From: Porphyromonas uenonis 60-3
Lineage (GTDB): Bacteria; Bacteroidota; Bacteroidia; Bacteroidales; Porphyromonadaceae
Assembly: GCF_000174775.1 (NCBI RefSeq)
Contig: NZ_ACLR01000118.1
Span: 44,003 to 108,002 of the forward strand
DNA length: 64,000 nt
Direction of reading: 5' to 3'
Shown in pieces: positions 7,090 through 15,371 of the stretch; positions within the stretch are counted from its first letter, which is position 1, and every line of letters begins with the position of its first letter. A program made the translations under genes and the position numbers. Under the pieces are notes generated by a model, which saw nothing but the letters and a program-made list of their open reading frames with translations, did not search any database and was not told the DNA's origin.

Positions 7090-9348
7090 TCAGTAGATGC
7101 GGTAGGCGTTGCTAATGCCTGGAGCCTGCTTGAGCGCTGCGCAGAGTTGCTCTACCTGCTCAGCTGAGTGTACCTCTAGTCCCACCTTTCCTCCGAAGAT
7201 ACCGTCTTGCGTCTGGAGCTGTACGGAGGCGATATTGATCAGGAAGTCTTCCGTAATCACCTGCACGATCCCATTGAGGATACCCTTAGAGTCGATACCT
7301 TCGATCATGATCGAGCCCGTGAAGAGCGTATCTCCCTGATCGCCCCAGATGGTCGAGAGGAGCTTATTGCCCGTGCTACTCTTCAGACGCATAGCCTCGG
7401 TGCAGGTGCGCTGATGCACCACTACCTGGTTGTCTATGACGAAGGCGACCACCTCGTCGCCAGGGAGCGGATGGCAGTCGTCAGCCATGACGTAGTTGCT
7501 CTTGATAGCATCGCTCTGGAGGAGGTAAGGCTTCTTGTAGTCTATCTCACTGATCTGAGAGATAGATTCTGTAGGCTTGGGCATGGACTCCTGCTTGCCT
7601 ATGAGAGCCTCCTTGACCGACTTGAAGAAGCGATTGCTCTTGCTCGACTTGATACGCTTGTAGAGCGACTCCACTAGATTGACCGTGCCAGAGCCTACAG
7701 CGTAGAAGAGGTCCTCACGCTTGTGAAAGCCAAAGAGCGCTGCCACAAGATCCATATGTCCCGCATCAACAGAGAGATCGTGCTGCTCGAAGTAGTTGAT
7801 CACGCTCTCCTCGCCTTGGCTGATGAGCTTGCGACGCTCCACACGGAGGAACTCATTGATCTTGCTCTTAGCCTTAGCCGTCTTGACATACTTAAGCCAT
7901 AGCGCTGAGGGCTTTTGATTATTGCTGGAGATGATCTCCACCTGGTCACCACTCTGTAGCGGATGGCTGAGAGGCACTAGCTTGTGATTGACCTTGGCAC
8001 CGATACAAGTCTGTCCAAGTGTTGAGTGAAGTGCATAGGCAAAGTCCAGCGGGGTACTCTCGTGAGGGAGCGTGATCGGATCCCCCTTGGGAGTAAAGAC
8101 CATAATATCATCTCCATAGAGATTGAGCTTGATCGTGTCCAAAAAGTCCATGGCGCTCGAGTCCGGATTCTCCAGTAGCTCGCTGATCTGGTCGAGGAAC
8201 TTCGTAATCTCTTGATCCTCCTCCACACCGTCCGACTTGTACTTCCAGTGAGCTGCTAGTCCCCGCTCATCTATCTCATCCATCTTGCGGCTACGCACCT
8301 GTACCTCGATCCACTTGCCCGTGGGGCCCATGACTGTAAAGTGTAGTGCGCGGTAGCCATTGCTCTTGGGCTGAGCGACCCAGTCACGCGTCCGCTCATT
8401 GTTGACACGATAGAGGCTCGTGATGTCGGTATAGATACCCCAGCAAGTCTCCTTGACATTGAGCCCTGGGGTTTCCTCAAAGATAATGCGTACGGCGTAG
8501 AGATCGTATATCTCCTGAAAGGGGATCTGCTTCTTCTGCATCTTCTTCCAGATCGAGTAGCAAGACTTGACACGCGTCTTCATCTCGTAGTCCAGCCCAC
8601 GAGCCTTGAGCAGGGGGTGCACAGGTGTGCTAAACTGCTTGAAGAGCTCCGCACGAGACTGCTCCGTGTCAATAATCTGGTTGCAGATATCCTCGTAAGC
8701 CTTCGGGTGCTCATGCTTGAAGACCAGTTCCTCGAGCTCTGTCTTAATAGCGAAAAGCCCTAGACGGTGAGCTAGCGGTGCGTAGATGTAGAGAGTCTCG
8801 CCCGTTATCTTGAGCTTCTTATGCTCAGGCATAGAGCTCAGGGTACGCATATTGTGCAGACGGTCGGCAATCTTGATAAGGATCACACGAATGTCTGCAT
8901 TCATCGTCAGGATCAGCTTGCGAAAGTTCTCCGCCTGTAGGCTCTCTATGTTTCGCTCGGTCAGTATCTCGCTACTAATCTTGGTTAGGCCTACGACTAT
9001 CTGAGCCACCTTAGGGCCGAAGAGCTGCTCTATATCCTCCTCCGTGTACTCCGTGTCCTCGATCACGTCGTGGAGTAGGGTAGAGACGATCGATGTAGAG
9101 CCTAAACCTATTTCACGGCACACGATACGAGCCACTGCGAGCGGGTGCATGATGTAAGGCTCTCCGCTCTTGCGTCTGACCCCCTCGTGAGCCATCCGTG
9201 CGAAGGTAAAGGCGCGCTGTATCACCTCCACCTTCTTGCGGTGATTCGAGTGCTCATAGTCATAGATCAGCGCATCGTACTCTCGCTGTATCATCTCCTC
9301 GTCGGAGAGTGTCGAGTTACTATAATCTACGGGGTAAATGTCTTCCAT
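7090..9348 (-). CDS. Bifunctional (p)ppGpp synthetase/hydrolase (RelA/SpoT family)
   Basis: Long RSH enzyme that makes and degrades the alarmone (p)ppGpp. The HD hydrolase domain (about 45-200) keeps LLHDVIEDTEYT and KIADRLHNMRTL, so hydrolase activity is expected. The synthetase domain (about 250-370) has RVKSCYSIWKKMQKK, AVRIIF and YRALHFTV. A TGS domain (about 405-470, VFTPKGDPITLP) and a C-terminal ACT domain (about 675-750) follow. Length 752 is typical of Rel/Spo proteins. It starts 37 bp after bioD and is probably transcribed with it. Calling it relA or spoT from sequence alone would overstate what is visible. Confidence 0.95.
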   Translation of the reverse strand: MEDIYPVDYSNSTLSDEEMIQREYDALIYDYEHSNHRKKVEVIQRAFTFARMAHEGVRRKSGEPYIMHPLAVARIVCREIGLGSTSIVSTLLHDVIEDTEYTEEDIEQLFGPKVAQIVVGLTKISSEILTERNIESLQAENFRKLILTMNADIRVILIKIADRLHNMRTLSSMPEHKKLKITGETLYIYAPLAHRLGLFAIKTELEELVFKHEHPKAYEDICNQIIDTEQSRAELFKQFSTPVHPLLKARGLDYEMKTRVKSCYSIWKKMQKKQIPFQEIYDLYAVRIIFEETPGLNVKETCWGIYTDITSLYRVNNERTRDWVAQPKSNGYRALHFTVMGPTGKWIEVQVRSRKMDEIDERGLAAHWKYKSDGVEEDQEITKFLDQISELLENPDSSAMDFLDTIKLNLYGDDIMVFTPKGDPITLPHESTPLDFAYALHSTLGQTCIGAKVNHKLVPLSHPLQSGDQVEIISSNNQKPSALWLKYVKTAKAKSKINEFLRVERRKLISQGEESVINYFEQHDLSVDAGHMDLVAALFGFHKREDLFYAVGSGTVNLVESLYKRIKSSKSNRFFKSVKEALIGKQESMPKPTESISQISEIDYKKPYLLQSDAIKSNYVMADDCHPLPGDEVVAFVIDNQVVVHQRTCTEAMRLKSSTGNKLLSTIWGDQGDTLFTGSIMIEGIDSKGILNGIVQVITEDFLINIASVQLQTQDGIFGGKVGLEVHSAEQVEQLCAALKQAPGISNAYRIY

Positions 9349-9385
9349 ATCTTAGGGGAACGAAAAAAGGGGTTAGACAGAAGCT

Positions 9386-10060
9386 CTATACTATAGGCAT
9401 CTTCATAAAGAGACACGAGGGCAGATGCTCCTCGAGCCATCCCTGGAGATAGGCAATGGTCTCACGCTCTATCGTCGCGTCCTGCTCAGGGTATACATTA
9501 TATATAAGGTAGCGCACCTCAATGCCTCGGTGCATGCAAGCATCAATACTGAGTAGCGTGTGATTGATGCTGCCTAGCTTGCCATTGGTGACGAGAGCTA
9601 CCTGTGGATCTTCCTGCTGAGCTATGTAGTCTATCGTGAGGAGCTGCTCGGTGAGTGGCACCATCAGTCCTCCAGCGCACTCTACAAGCAGAGGCTTAGC
9701 GCCCAGCTCTTGCAGATGGCGGGTAGCCTCGTTGAGTCGCTCGGGGTCTATCTCCCCACCATCCATACGTGCTGCCAGGTGAGGTGAGCAGGGGTAACTG
9801 TAAAGGTAGGGGCAGGTGAGCCCCTGGCGGTCCCACTCCGAGAGAGGCTCTCCGAGTAGACGACGATGCGTCTCTATATCCTCACTGATCTCATGGCATC
9901 CCGTCTGGACCAACTTCATCGAAGTGCAGGCTGTATGACCCGCCTCTCTGAGCGTACGTATGAGGAAGGCAGTCCCATAGGTCTTCCCTATATCGGTGTC
10001 GATACCACAGACATAGATCCGATTAGGAGGAGAGACCAATTGCATTGCATCACTATTCAT
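9386..10060 (-). CDS. bioD: Dethiobiotin synthetase BioD
   Basis: ATP-dependent closure of the ureido ring of 7,8-diaminononanoate with CO2, the penultimate step of biotin synthesis. The N-terminal P-loop is GIDTDIGKTYGT (about 19-30). MKLVQTG supplies the substrate-binding lysine region, and VECAGGLMVPL matches the family's VEGAGG motif. 224 residues is usual. No other bio gene is adjacent. A -7-like TACCTTTG on the minus strand (10110-10103) lies upstream, and the MITE-like element sits directly against the place where the -33 box would be. Confidence 0.93.
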   Translation of the reverse strand: MNSDAMQLVSPPNRIYVCGIDTDIGKTYGTAFLIRTLREAGHTACTSMKLVQTGCHEISEDIETHRRLLGEPLSEWDRQGLTCPYLYSYPCSPHLAARMDGGEIDPERLNEATRHLQELGAKPLLVECAGGLMVPLTEQLLTIDYIAQQEDPQVALVTNGKLGSINHTLLSIDACMHRGIEVRYLIYNVYPEQDATIERETIAYLQGWLEEHLPSCLFMKMPIV

Positions 10061-10134
10061 AGCGTTATCTACTAAGTGGAGGAGGGCAATCTCCTCTATC
10101 TACAAAGGTACAGAATAGCTATCAATTGGCGAAC

Positions 10135-10450
10135 ATGGCTGACGCATTATAATTGCTCCGTTAGGAGTTACACATTAGCGACAAGCGAGACTTGGATGAA
10201 TTCATTATATAGTATTGCTGTCCGACTACTCAACTTCGACCAAACTACAGTTTTCTTCGTAGGAAACTCTAGTTTCATACCTAGGAAACTCTAGTTTCAT
10301 ACTTAGGAAACTTTAGTTTCATGCCTAGGAAACTTTAGTTTCACCCAAGTGGTACTGATAGTTAGCTCATTTCTGCAGAACGATCTACCCGATGCCCCCT
10401 CAAAAAGCTTTCACTGGGCAGCAATAACTATATATAATGCGTCAGCCCTG
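10135..10450. mobile_element. MITE-like element with 15-bp terminal inverted repeats
   Basis: GGCTGACGCATTATA at 10137-10151 is matched by its exact inverse TATAATGCGTCAGCC at 10433-10447. Just outside both ends is the same direct repeat AATTGGCGAAC (10124-10134 and 10451-10461), as a target-site duplication would look. There is no coding capacity inside. The left 210 bp recurs at 63269-63479 with few differences. It carries an array of four 22-bp units. It lies directly upstream of bioD. Porphyromonas gingivalis is known, from memory, to carry MITEs with internal tandem repeats (BrickBuilt), which this resembles in design. Confidence 0.75.
10260..10347. repeat. Tandem array of 22-bp palindromic units inside the MITE-like element (A2)
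   Basis: Four units at an exact 22-bp step (10260, 10282, 10304, 10326), each starting TAGGAAACT and holding the inverted repeat GAAACTCTAGTTTC or GAAACTTTAGTTTC. Changes between units are single bases, mostly at the palindrome centre or the inter-palindrome link. Confidence 0.88.
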
Positions 10451-10474
10451 AATTGGCGAACGGTCGGCCGTTCC

Positions 10475-10652
10475 TCCCGAGGAATTTGCCTATAGCTCGC
10501 TGGAAAACGATTTTTCTTCACGGAGGGCCGAAATAAAAGTTCGGAAGAATGAAATGAAACTTCGGAAGAAAGATTTCGAAGTTCCGAAGAATTTTTTCGT
10601 TCCTCACTGAGGAATGAGAGATATCCACGGAGTAATTCTTGATTTCCTCCGT
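10475..10652. repeat. Array of 21-22-bp units with conserved core (array B1)
   Basis: Repeats of about 21-22 bp built around CCTCCGTGGAGG-like and TTCGGAAGAA-like palindromes. The central 80 bp (about 10519-10600, GGGCCGAAATAAAAGTTCGG through TTTCGAAGTTCCGAAGAA) is almost identical to sequences at 22441, 32808 and, inverted, 47955. It fills the gap between the MITE-like element and the promoter of the GlsB-like gene. Small open frames across it are not credible genes. Confidence 0.82.
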
Positions 10653-10711
10653 GGTGGCATAAATGAGCCCGCTGAGTACGATGCGTTTGCTAGAATATGG
10701 AATAGACAAAA

Positions 10712-10742
10712 TTGTCTATGTCAAAAGATTAGATTAACTTTG
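10712..10742 (+). promoter_or_regulatory. Promoter of the GlsB-like/rubredoxin unit with an overlapping palindrome
   Basis: TTG (10712-10714), 20 bp, TAACTTTG (10735-10742). The inverted repeat AGACAA-AA-TTGTCT (10704-10717) covers the -33 box and could be an operator. A hairpin GGGGCTT/AAGTCCCC (about 10754-10779) lies in the leader before the gene. Confidence 0.72.
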
Positions 10743-10829
10743 TCATCGCAGAGGGGGCTTGTACCACTAAGAAGTCCCCGACGCATGGCTGTTAAGCCAA
10801 CATTTACGAACTATTAAACACTGAATACT

Positions 10830-11081
10830 ATGGGACTACTTTGGAGTTTGCTAATAGGTCTTGCGGCAGGAGCTATCGCAGGCTGGATCATGCGAGGTCG
10901 CTCACTGGGTTGCCTATGGAATATAATCATCGGTATGCTCGGAGGTCTTGTCGGAGGCTGGGTCTACAGCTTCTTCGGAGCCACGGCAGGTGACTCGTGG
11001 TGGGCGCAGCTAGTCTGTGCCGTCGTGGGTGCCTGTGTGATACTTCTAGTAGTAGGACTCTTCAATAAAAGGAAAAGGTAG
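10830..11081 (+). CDS. GlsB/YeaQ/YmgE-family small membrane protein
   Basis: 83-residue, glycine-rich, very hydrophobic protein with three predicted membrane segments (about 3-21, 28-48, 57-76). The pattern GLAAGAIAGWIMRGRSLGCLWNI fits the transglycosylase-associated/GlsB family, whose members are often stress-induced; their exact function is unknown. It ends in a basic tail (NKRKR). Rubredoxin follows 39 bp downstream and is probably co-transcribed. Confidence 0.82.
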   Translation: MGLLWSLLIGLAAGAIAGWIMRGRSLGCLWNIIIGMLGGLVGGWVYSFFGATAGDSWWAQLVCAVVGACVILLVVGLFNKRKR

Positions 11082-11120
11082 CCCCCGTTCTAACTAACAC
11101 TCTATTACAAAGAAAGAATT

Positions 11121-11285
11121 ATGAAAAAGTACGTTTGCGATGTATGTGGCCATGTATATGACCCTGCAGAGGGCGATCCCGATAGCGGTATAGCTCCAGG
11201 CACACCCTTTGAGGATCTACCTGATGACTGGGAGTGCCCACTCTGTGGTGTCTCCAAGGATCAGTTCTCTCCAATGGAGGACTAA
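11121..11285 (+). CDS. Rubredoxin
   Basis: 54-residue one-iron electron carrier. Both iron-binding loops are present: CDVCG (residues 6-10) and CPLCG (39-43), with [11 protein letters not shown] and [12 protein letters not shown] between them, as in classical rubredoxins. Such proteins feed electrons to oxygen- and peroxide-reducing enzymes in anaerobes. The gene has its own terminator 42 bp past the stop. Confidence 0.96.
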   Translation: MKKYVCDVCGHVYDPAEGDPDSGIAPGTPFEDLPDDWECPLCGVSKDQFSPMED

Positions 11286-11326
11286 GCCTGTGCCACGTCA
11301 TCACTAGATGACACAACAACTAACAA

Positions 11327-11369
11327 AGAGGTGCCCTATGACCAATTACTTGGTTGTAGGGCACCTCTT
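11327..11369 (+). terminator. Terminator after rubredoxin
   Basis: AGAGGTGCCCTA (11327-11338) pairs with TAGGGCACCTCTT (11357-11369), an 11-12-bp stem with an 18-base loop, followed by TTCTGTTG. It can also end mutY transcription from the other side. Confidence 0.75.
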
Positions 11370-11426
11370 CTGTTGAGGAGCTAATGACTCCTGCGGCAGG
11401 CGAACAGGAAGACGTGGATGAAGTAA

Positions 11427-12518
11427 CTATTTAGCAGTCTCAATATGGGAGGTGAGCTGCTGGAGTGCTTTCTTGAGCGTGATCGGGAGTGCTAGCCACT
11501 CGCTCTCATCGTGTAGCGGTACCCACACACCGCCATCGGGCAGCCGTGGGGTGCTACTGTCAGGGAGTATGGTGTAGTAGCAGTCGATGTAGAGCTGTCG
11601 GTGCGTGAGCCGATGCTTATATCGTCTGAAAGGGCGTAGCGGGCAATGCGCTAGTGCTGCAGGTGGCTCAGGGAGAGGCTGTAGGAGTAGCTCCTCTTGC
11701 GGAGCTACGGGCTGGTCGTATAGTAGTGTGGGCTGGTAGAGCTTGGCCCATATGTCGCCTGTGGGGCGCTGGTAGAGTATCGTCTGCCACTGGTCTAGTC
11801 CTCTCTTGAGTACAAAGAGATAGCCTAAGTGTCGGGGCTGGACGGAGAGCTTGAGCGCTTTGCGTGGTAAGCTGGCTCGCTCAGGGCTATCGGCAGAGGG
11901 GCATTCGCTGCGGACGGGACAGCGGGTGCAGTCACATAGCTGAGGGGTGCAGATGAGTGCGCCTAGCTCGATCATCGCTTGGTTGTGTAGTCCTGGATGT
12001 GGCGCTTTTTCGACCAATTGTCTGGCTAGAGCGGTGTAGTACTTCTTTCCCTGGGTGGTGTCTATCGGTTCCTCAGAGGCATAGAGCCGACTCAGTACGC
12101 GGAGCACATTGCCATCGACGGCGGGGTATGGTTGATCATAAGCAAAGGAGAGGACGGCTCCAGCGGTGTAGTCGCCAATGCCAGGGAGGGCGCGGACTGA
12201 CTGGTAGTCAGCGGGGAAGGTGCCGCCCAACTCATGGACGATGAGCTGAGCTGCACGATGTAAGTTGCGAGCACGGCTGTAGTATCCCAGCCCCTCCCAG
12301 AGCTTGAGCACCTCATCAAGCGGTGCTATAGCAAGGTCTGAGACGGTGGGGTAGTGCTCGACAAATCGTAAATAGTAGCTCGTCCCCTGATCTATCCGCG
12401 TCTGCTGTAGGATCACCTCACTGAGCCATATACGATAGGGGTCGTGTATGTCTCGCCAGGGGAGCTTACGATGATTCTCTTGGTACCAGCTGTGTAGCTT
12501 GGTGAGCAGTGTACTCAA
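11427..12518 (-). CDS. mutY: A/G-specific adenine glycosylase MutY
   Basis: Base-excision repair glycosylase that removes adenine opposite 8-oxoguanine. Visible are the catalytic glutamate in SEVILQQTR, the helix-hairpin-helix ALPGIGDYTAGAV, the catalytic aspartate in AVDGNVLRV and the 4Fe-4S loop C-x6-C-x2-C-x5-C (CTPQLCDCTRCPVRSEC). A NUDIX-like C-terminal domain follows. The frame is open up to ATG 12641, but that would overlap pfkA by 110 bp and add a tail with no likeness to MutY. TTG 12518, 14 bp after the pfkA stop, gives 363 residues, a normal length, and is preferred. The start is uncertain. Confidence 0.9.
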   Translation of the reverse strand: MSTLLTKLHSWYQENHRKLPWRDIHDPYRIWLSEVILQQTRIDQGTSYYLRFVEHYPTVSDLAIAPLDEVLKLWEGLGYYSRARNLHRAAQLIVHELGGTFPADYQSVRALPGIGDYTAGAVLSFAYDQPYPAVDGNVLRVLSRLYASEEPIDTTQGKKYYTALARQLVEKAPHPGLHNQAMIELGALICTPQLCDCTRCPVRSECPSADSPERASLPRKALKLSVQPRHLGYLFVLKRGLDQWQTILYQRPTGDIWAKLYQPTLLYDQPVAPQEELLLQPLPEPPAALAHCPLRPFRRYKHRLTHRQLYIDCYYTILPDSSTPRLPDGGVWVPLHDESEWLALPITLKKALQQLTSHIETAK

Positions 12519-12531
12519 GTGTGGAGCTTCT

Positions 12532-13515
12532 TTAGATAGAGAGCATGTGTAGCAGGTCGATGAGCTCGGGGTCGATGCGCTTTTGCTTTTTGGTAGCCTT
12601 GACAAATGGTACGTAGACGATCTCATCGTTGTCATACCCAATCATCACATTGCGCTGCTCATCAAGGAGCGCCTGCACGGCGGCTGCACCCATTCGGCTA
12701 CCCATGATACGGTCGGTAGCACACGGTATACCACCTCTCTGTAGGTGCCCTAGGATGGTGACACGGATGTCAAACTTAGGGTAGCGACGCTTGAAGTCAT
12801 CTGCGATGAAGAGTGTCTGCCCCTCGCGCTCCCCACTCTCGGTGACGAGGATGATGCTGCTGCTCTTGGTCTTGCGGAAGCCACTCTCGATCATCTTCTT
12901 GAGCGACTCGGTACTGGTGGGGTCTTCGGGGATGAGAGCGCCCTCAGAGCCAGTAGCGATAGCGCCATTGAGTGCGAGGAAGCCAGACTCACGTCCCATC
13001 ACCTCGACGAAGAAGATGCGCTCATGGCTTGAGGCGGTGTCTCGCAGCTTGTCAACAGCATCCATAATGGTATTGAGAGCTGTCGTATAACCTATCGTAA
13101 GGTCGGTGCCAGCGAGGTCGTTGTCGATGGTGGCTGGGATGCCTACGGTGGGGAGGTTGTGCTCATTGGCTAGTAAGCGTGCACCAGTGAGAGAGCCGTC
13201 GCCTCCGATGACGACGAGCCCATCGATCTCATTTTCCTGGATGACTTGGTAGGCGCGAGCACGTCCTTCGGGAGTCTCGAACTCATGGCTTCGGGCTGTC
13301 TTGAGGATTGTACCTCCACGCTGTATGATGTTGCTTACGTTCTCGACGGTAAGCTCTATGACATTGTTTTCAATAAGTCCTGTATAGCCTTTGATGATGC
13401 CACATACAGAGATACCGTGGTATAGAGAGGCTCTGGCGACGGCACGTATAGCGGCATTCATGCCTGGGGCATCACCGCCCGATGTGAGTACGCCAATTCG
13501 TTTGATGCGATTCAT
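12532..13515 (-). CDS. pfkA: ATP-dependent 6-phosphofructokinase
   Basis: Phosphorylates fructose 6-phosphate in glycolysis. Bacterial PfkA features: [15 protein letters not shown] at the N-terminus, GGDGSLTGA (glycine and serine as in ATP users, not the GGDDT of pyrophosphate enzymes), the catalytic PATIDND, MGRESG, and LGHLQRGG near the C-terminus. 327 residues is normal. A -7-like TACCTTTG (13558-13551) lies upstream on the minus strand without a clear TTG at the right distance. mutY follows 13 bp after the stop. Confidence 0.95.
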   Translation of the reverse strand: MNRIKRIGVLTSGGDAPGMNAAIRAVARASLYHGISVCGIIKGYTGLIENNVIELTVENVSNIIQRGGTILKTARSHEFETPEGRARAYQVIQENEIDGLVVIGGDGSLTGARLLANEHNLPTVGIPATIDNDLAGTDLTIGYTTALNTIMDAVDKLRDTASSHERIFFVEVMGRESGFLALNGAIATGSEGALIPEDPTSTESLKKMIESGFRKTKSSSIILVTESGEREGQTLFIADDFKRRYPKFDIRVTILGHLQRGGIPCATDRIMGSRMGAAAVQALLDEQRNVMIGYDNDEIVYVPFVKATKKQKRIDPELIDLLHMLSI

Positions 13516-13581
13516 GCGTGAGAGTGTTAGTTAGATAGTTATCTATGCCACAAAGGTAGTACTTTTACCTCAAGTGTGGAG

Positions 13582-14385
13582 CTAGAGCGATGCGAGCAGA
13601 CCATTGTCCGCAAAGCTCAGGTAGTGGGAGCGCTCGCCGTCAGAGGTGACGGAGGCGTGGTAACGACCGAGGATGAGGTGGTCGTTGAGACGTATGTTGC
13701 AGACGGAGGCTACCTGCTTGACCCGCTTAGTGAGGTCCATATCCTCGGCACTGGGCTGTAGGTGACCCGTGGGGTGATTGTGCGCTAGTATGATAGCCGA
13801 GGCGTAGTGCGTGATGGCGGGAGCCAAGATAAGGCGCAGATCGGCTACAGCGTGGCTGACTCCTCCTGAGGAGACCAATTCGTCCTTGATGACTCGCCCT
13901 GAGGCATCTAGATAGAGGCACCTTAGCTCCTCATGGTCTAAGCTCTCTAGATGACGTCTTAAGACGCGATAAGCGTCTAGGCTACAGGTGATCGGTGTGC
14001 GCCGAGGCGGTGGTGTGTCTCGTAGTCTGCGTCCCAGCTCGATGGCTGCGAGTATGGTACAGGCGCGTGCATCACCTAGTCCAGCAAATCGCTTTTTCTT
14101 CTCTCCTGGTTCGCAACCTGTAAGGTAGGCATGGTCTATCTCTAGGAGCTGACCTAAGTCGTTATCTAGACCCGTCATGATCTGCTTCGCTAGGTCTAGA
14201 GCTGAGTCCTTTTCCGTGCCAGAGTTGATGAAGATAGCCAGCAACTCAGCATCTGAGAGGTGCCGAGCGCCAAGTCTGAGGAGCTTTTCGCGAGGACGGT
14301 CCTCCTCGCTCCACTGCTTGATGGTGGTCTTAGTAGAGACCTTGGCTAATGGCTTGGCTGGCTGAAGGGGTGAGTCTGCTTTCAT
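13582..14385 (-). CDS. radC: RadC/MPN+ (JAMM) domain protein
   Basis: 267 residues. The C-terminal MPN+ metalloprotease-like fold keeps the whole JAMM motif (HNHPTGHLQPSAED) with its upstream glutamate in LVSSGG/DELV. The N-terminal part (RPREKLLRLGARHLSDAELLAIFINSG) is the usual RadC helical region. RadC's biological role is not settled; it is not a proven DNA-repair enzyme. The start codon overlaps the miaA stop by 4 bp. It closes the long minus-strand run that begins with lon. Confidence 0.92.
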   Translation of the reverse strand: MKADSPLQPAKPLAKVSTKTTIKQWSEEDRPREKLLRLGARHLSDAELLAIFINSGTEKDSALDLAKQIMTGLDNDLGQLLEIDHAYLTGCEPGEKKKRFAGLGDARACTILAAIELGRRLRDTPPPRRTPITCSLDAYRVLRRHLESLDHEELRCLYLDASGRVIKDELVSSGGVSHAVADLRLILAPAITHYASAIILAHNHPTGHLQPSAEDMDLTKRVKQVASVCNIRLNDHLILGRYHASVTSDGERSHYLSFADNGLLASL

Positions 14386-15353
14386 CTGGTGGTCTGTGGC
14401 TGGGTGAGTAAGTCTTGCTGGATACGCTCTAGGAGGGGTTCCCAGGGTGTGGACAGGTCAAGCGGAGCGAACTCGTGATGGCGTCGCTGCCAGGTGAGTT
14501 GCTTACGGGCAAAGTGGCGACTATTGCGCTGTATGAGTCGTATCGCCTCTGCTAGATCGTATTGCCCATCGAAATGTGCAAAGAGCTCTTTGTATCCTAC
14601 CGTATTGAGCGCATTGAGCTGACGATGAGGGTAGAGCGCCTTAGCTTCCTCGACCAAGCCCTCCTCAATCATCATCTCCACGCGCTGGTTGATGCGCTGG
14701 TAGAGCTCCTCACGGGGACGTGTCAGGGCATAGGTGAGCAGACGGAAGGGGCGGTCGGCATCTTCGCCTGAGTGGTAAGAGGAGAGTGGCGCACCGCTGC
14801 TGAGGTACACCTCTAGCGCATGCATCACACGACGATGATTGCAATGGTCTACCTTATTATAGTACAGCGGGTCAACGAGCTGTAGTTCAGCAAGGATGCC
14901 TGCCAGACCCTCTCTCTGATAGCGCTCGTGAAGCTGCGCACGTACCGCTAGATCAACAGGGGGGATGTCGTCTATGCCACTACAGATAGCGTCAATGTAG
15001 AGCATTGATCCACCGCAAAGGATGACGACGGTCTGCTCCCGAAAGAGTTGCTCTAGGAGCTTTATCACCTCTAGCTCATAGCGCCCAGCACTATACGGTT
15101 CAGTGATCTCATGGGTCGCTACGAAGTAATGAGGAGCTAGTCGTCGCTCCTCTTCCGTGGGGGTGGCGGTGCCGATCGGCATGCCACGGTATATCTGCCG
15201 AGAGTCTGCCGAGAGGATCGGTAAGGGCTGGGCGGTGGAGCCTAGACGACGAGCCAGTGCTATAGCAAAGGAGGTCTTGCCTACGCCTGTAGCTCCTGTG
15301 AGTACGATCAGTGTAGGGGAGACCTCCTTCAGTTTGCCCGTGCAGCAGCTCAT
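14382..15353 (-). CDS. miaA: tRNA dimethylallyltransferase MiaA
   Basis: Transfers dimethylallyl from DMAPP to A37 of tRNAs reading UNN codons. The N-terminal P-loop is GATGVGKTSFA; SADSRQIYRGMPIGTA, GGSMLYIDA and HYFVATHEITEPYSAGRYE are strongly conserved family stretches. 323 residues is typical. It overlaps radC by 4 bp and follows the pRiA4b-like gene by 18 bp. Confidence 0.95.
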   Translation of the reverse strand: MSCCTGKLKEVSPTLIVLTGATGVGKTSFAIALARRLGSTAQPLPILSADSRQIYRGMPIGTATPTEEERRLAPHYFVATHEITEPYSAGRYELEVIKLLEQLFREQTVVILCGGSMLYIDAICSGIDDIPPVDLAVRAQLHERYQREGLAGILAELQLVDPLYYNKVDHCNHRRVMHALEVYLSSGAPLSSYHSGEDADRPFRLLTYALTRPREELYQRINQRVEMMIEEGLVEEAKALYPHRQLNALNTVGYKELFAHFDGQYDLAEAIRLIQRNSRHFARKQLTWQRRHHEFAPLDLSTPWEPLLERIQQDLLTQPQTTR

Positions 15354-15371
15354 CGGAGAGGATGCTAGCTC

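Noticed and set aside
10260..10347. CRISPR array
   Set aside because: Units of 22 bp touch each other with no unique spacers, only four copies, and no cas genes in the window.
10614..10817. 67-codon frame before the GlsB-like gene
   Set aside because: Covers the end of array B1 and the promoter of the next gene; composition is not protein-like.
11427..12641. MutY starting at ATG 12641
   Set aside because: Would overlap pfkA by 110 bp and add about 41 residues without likeness to MutY; TTG 12518 fits spacing and length.
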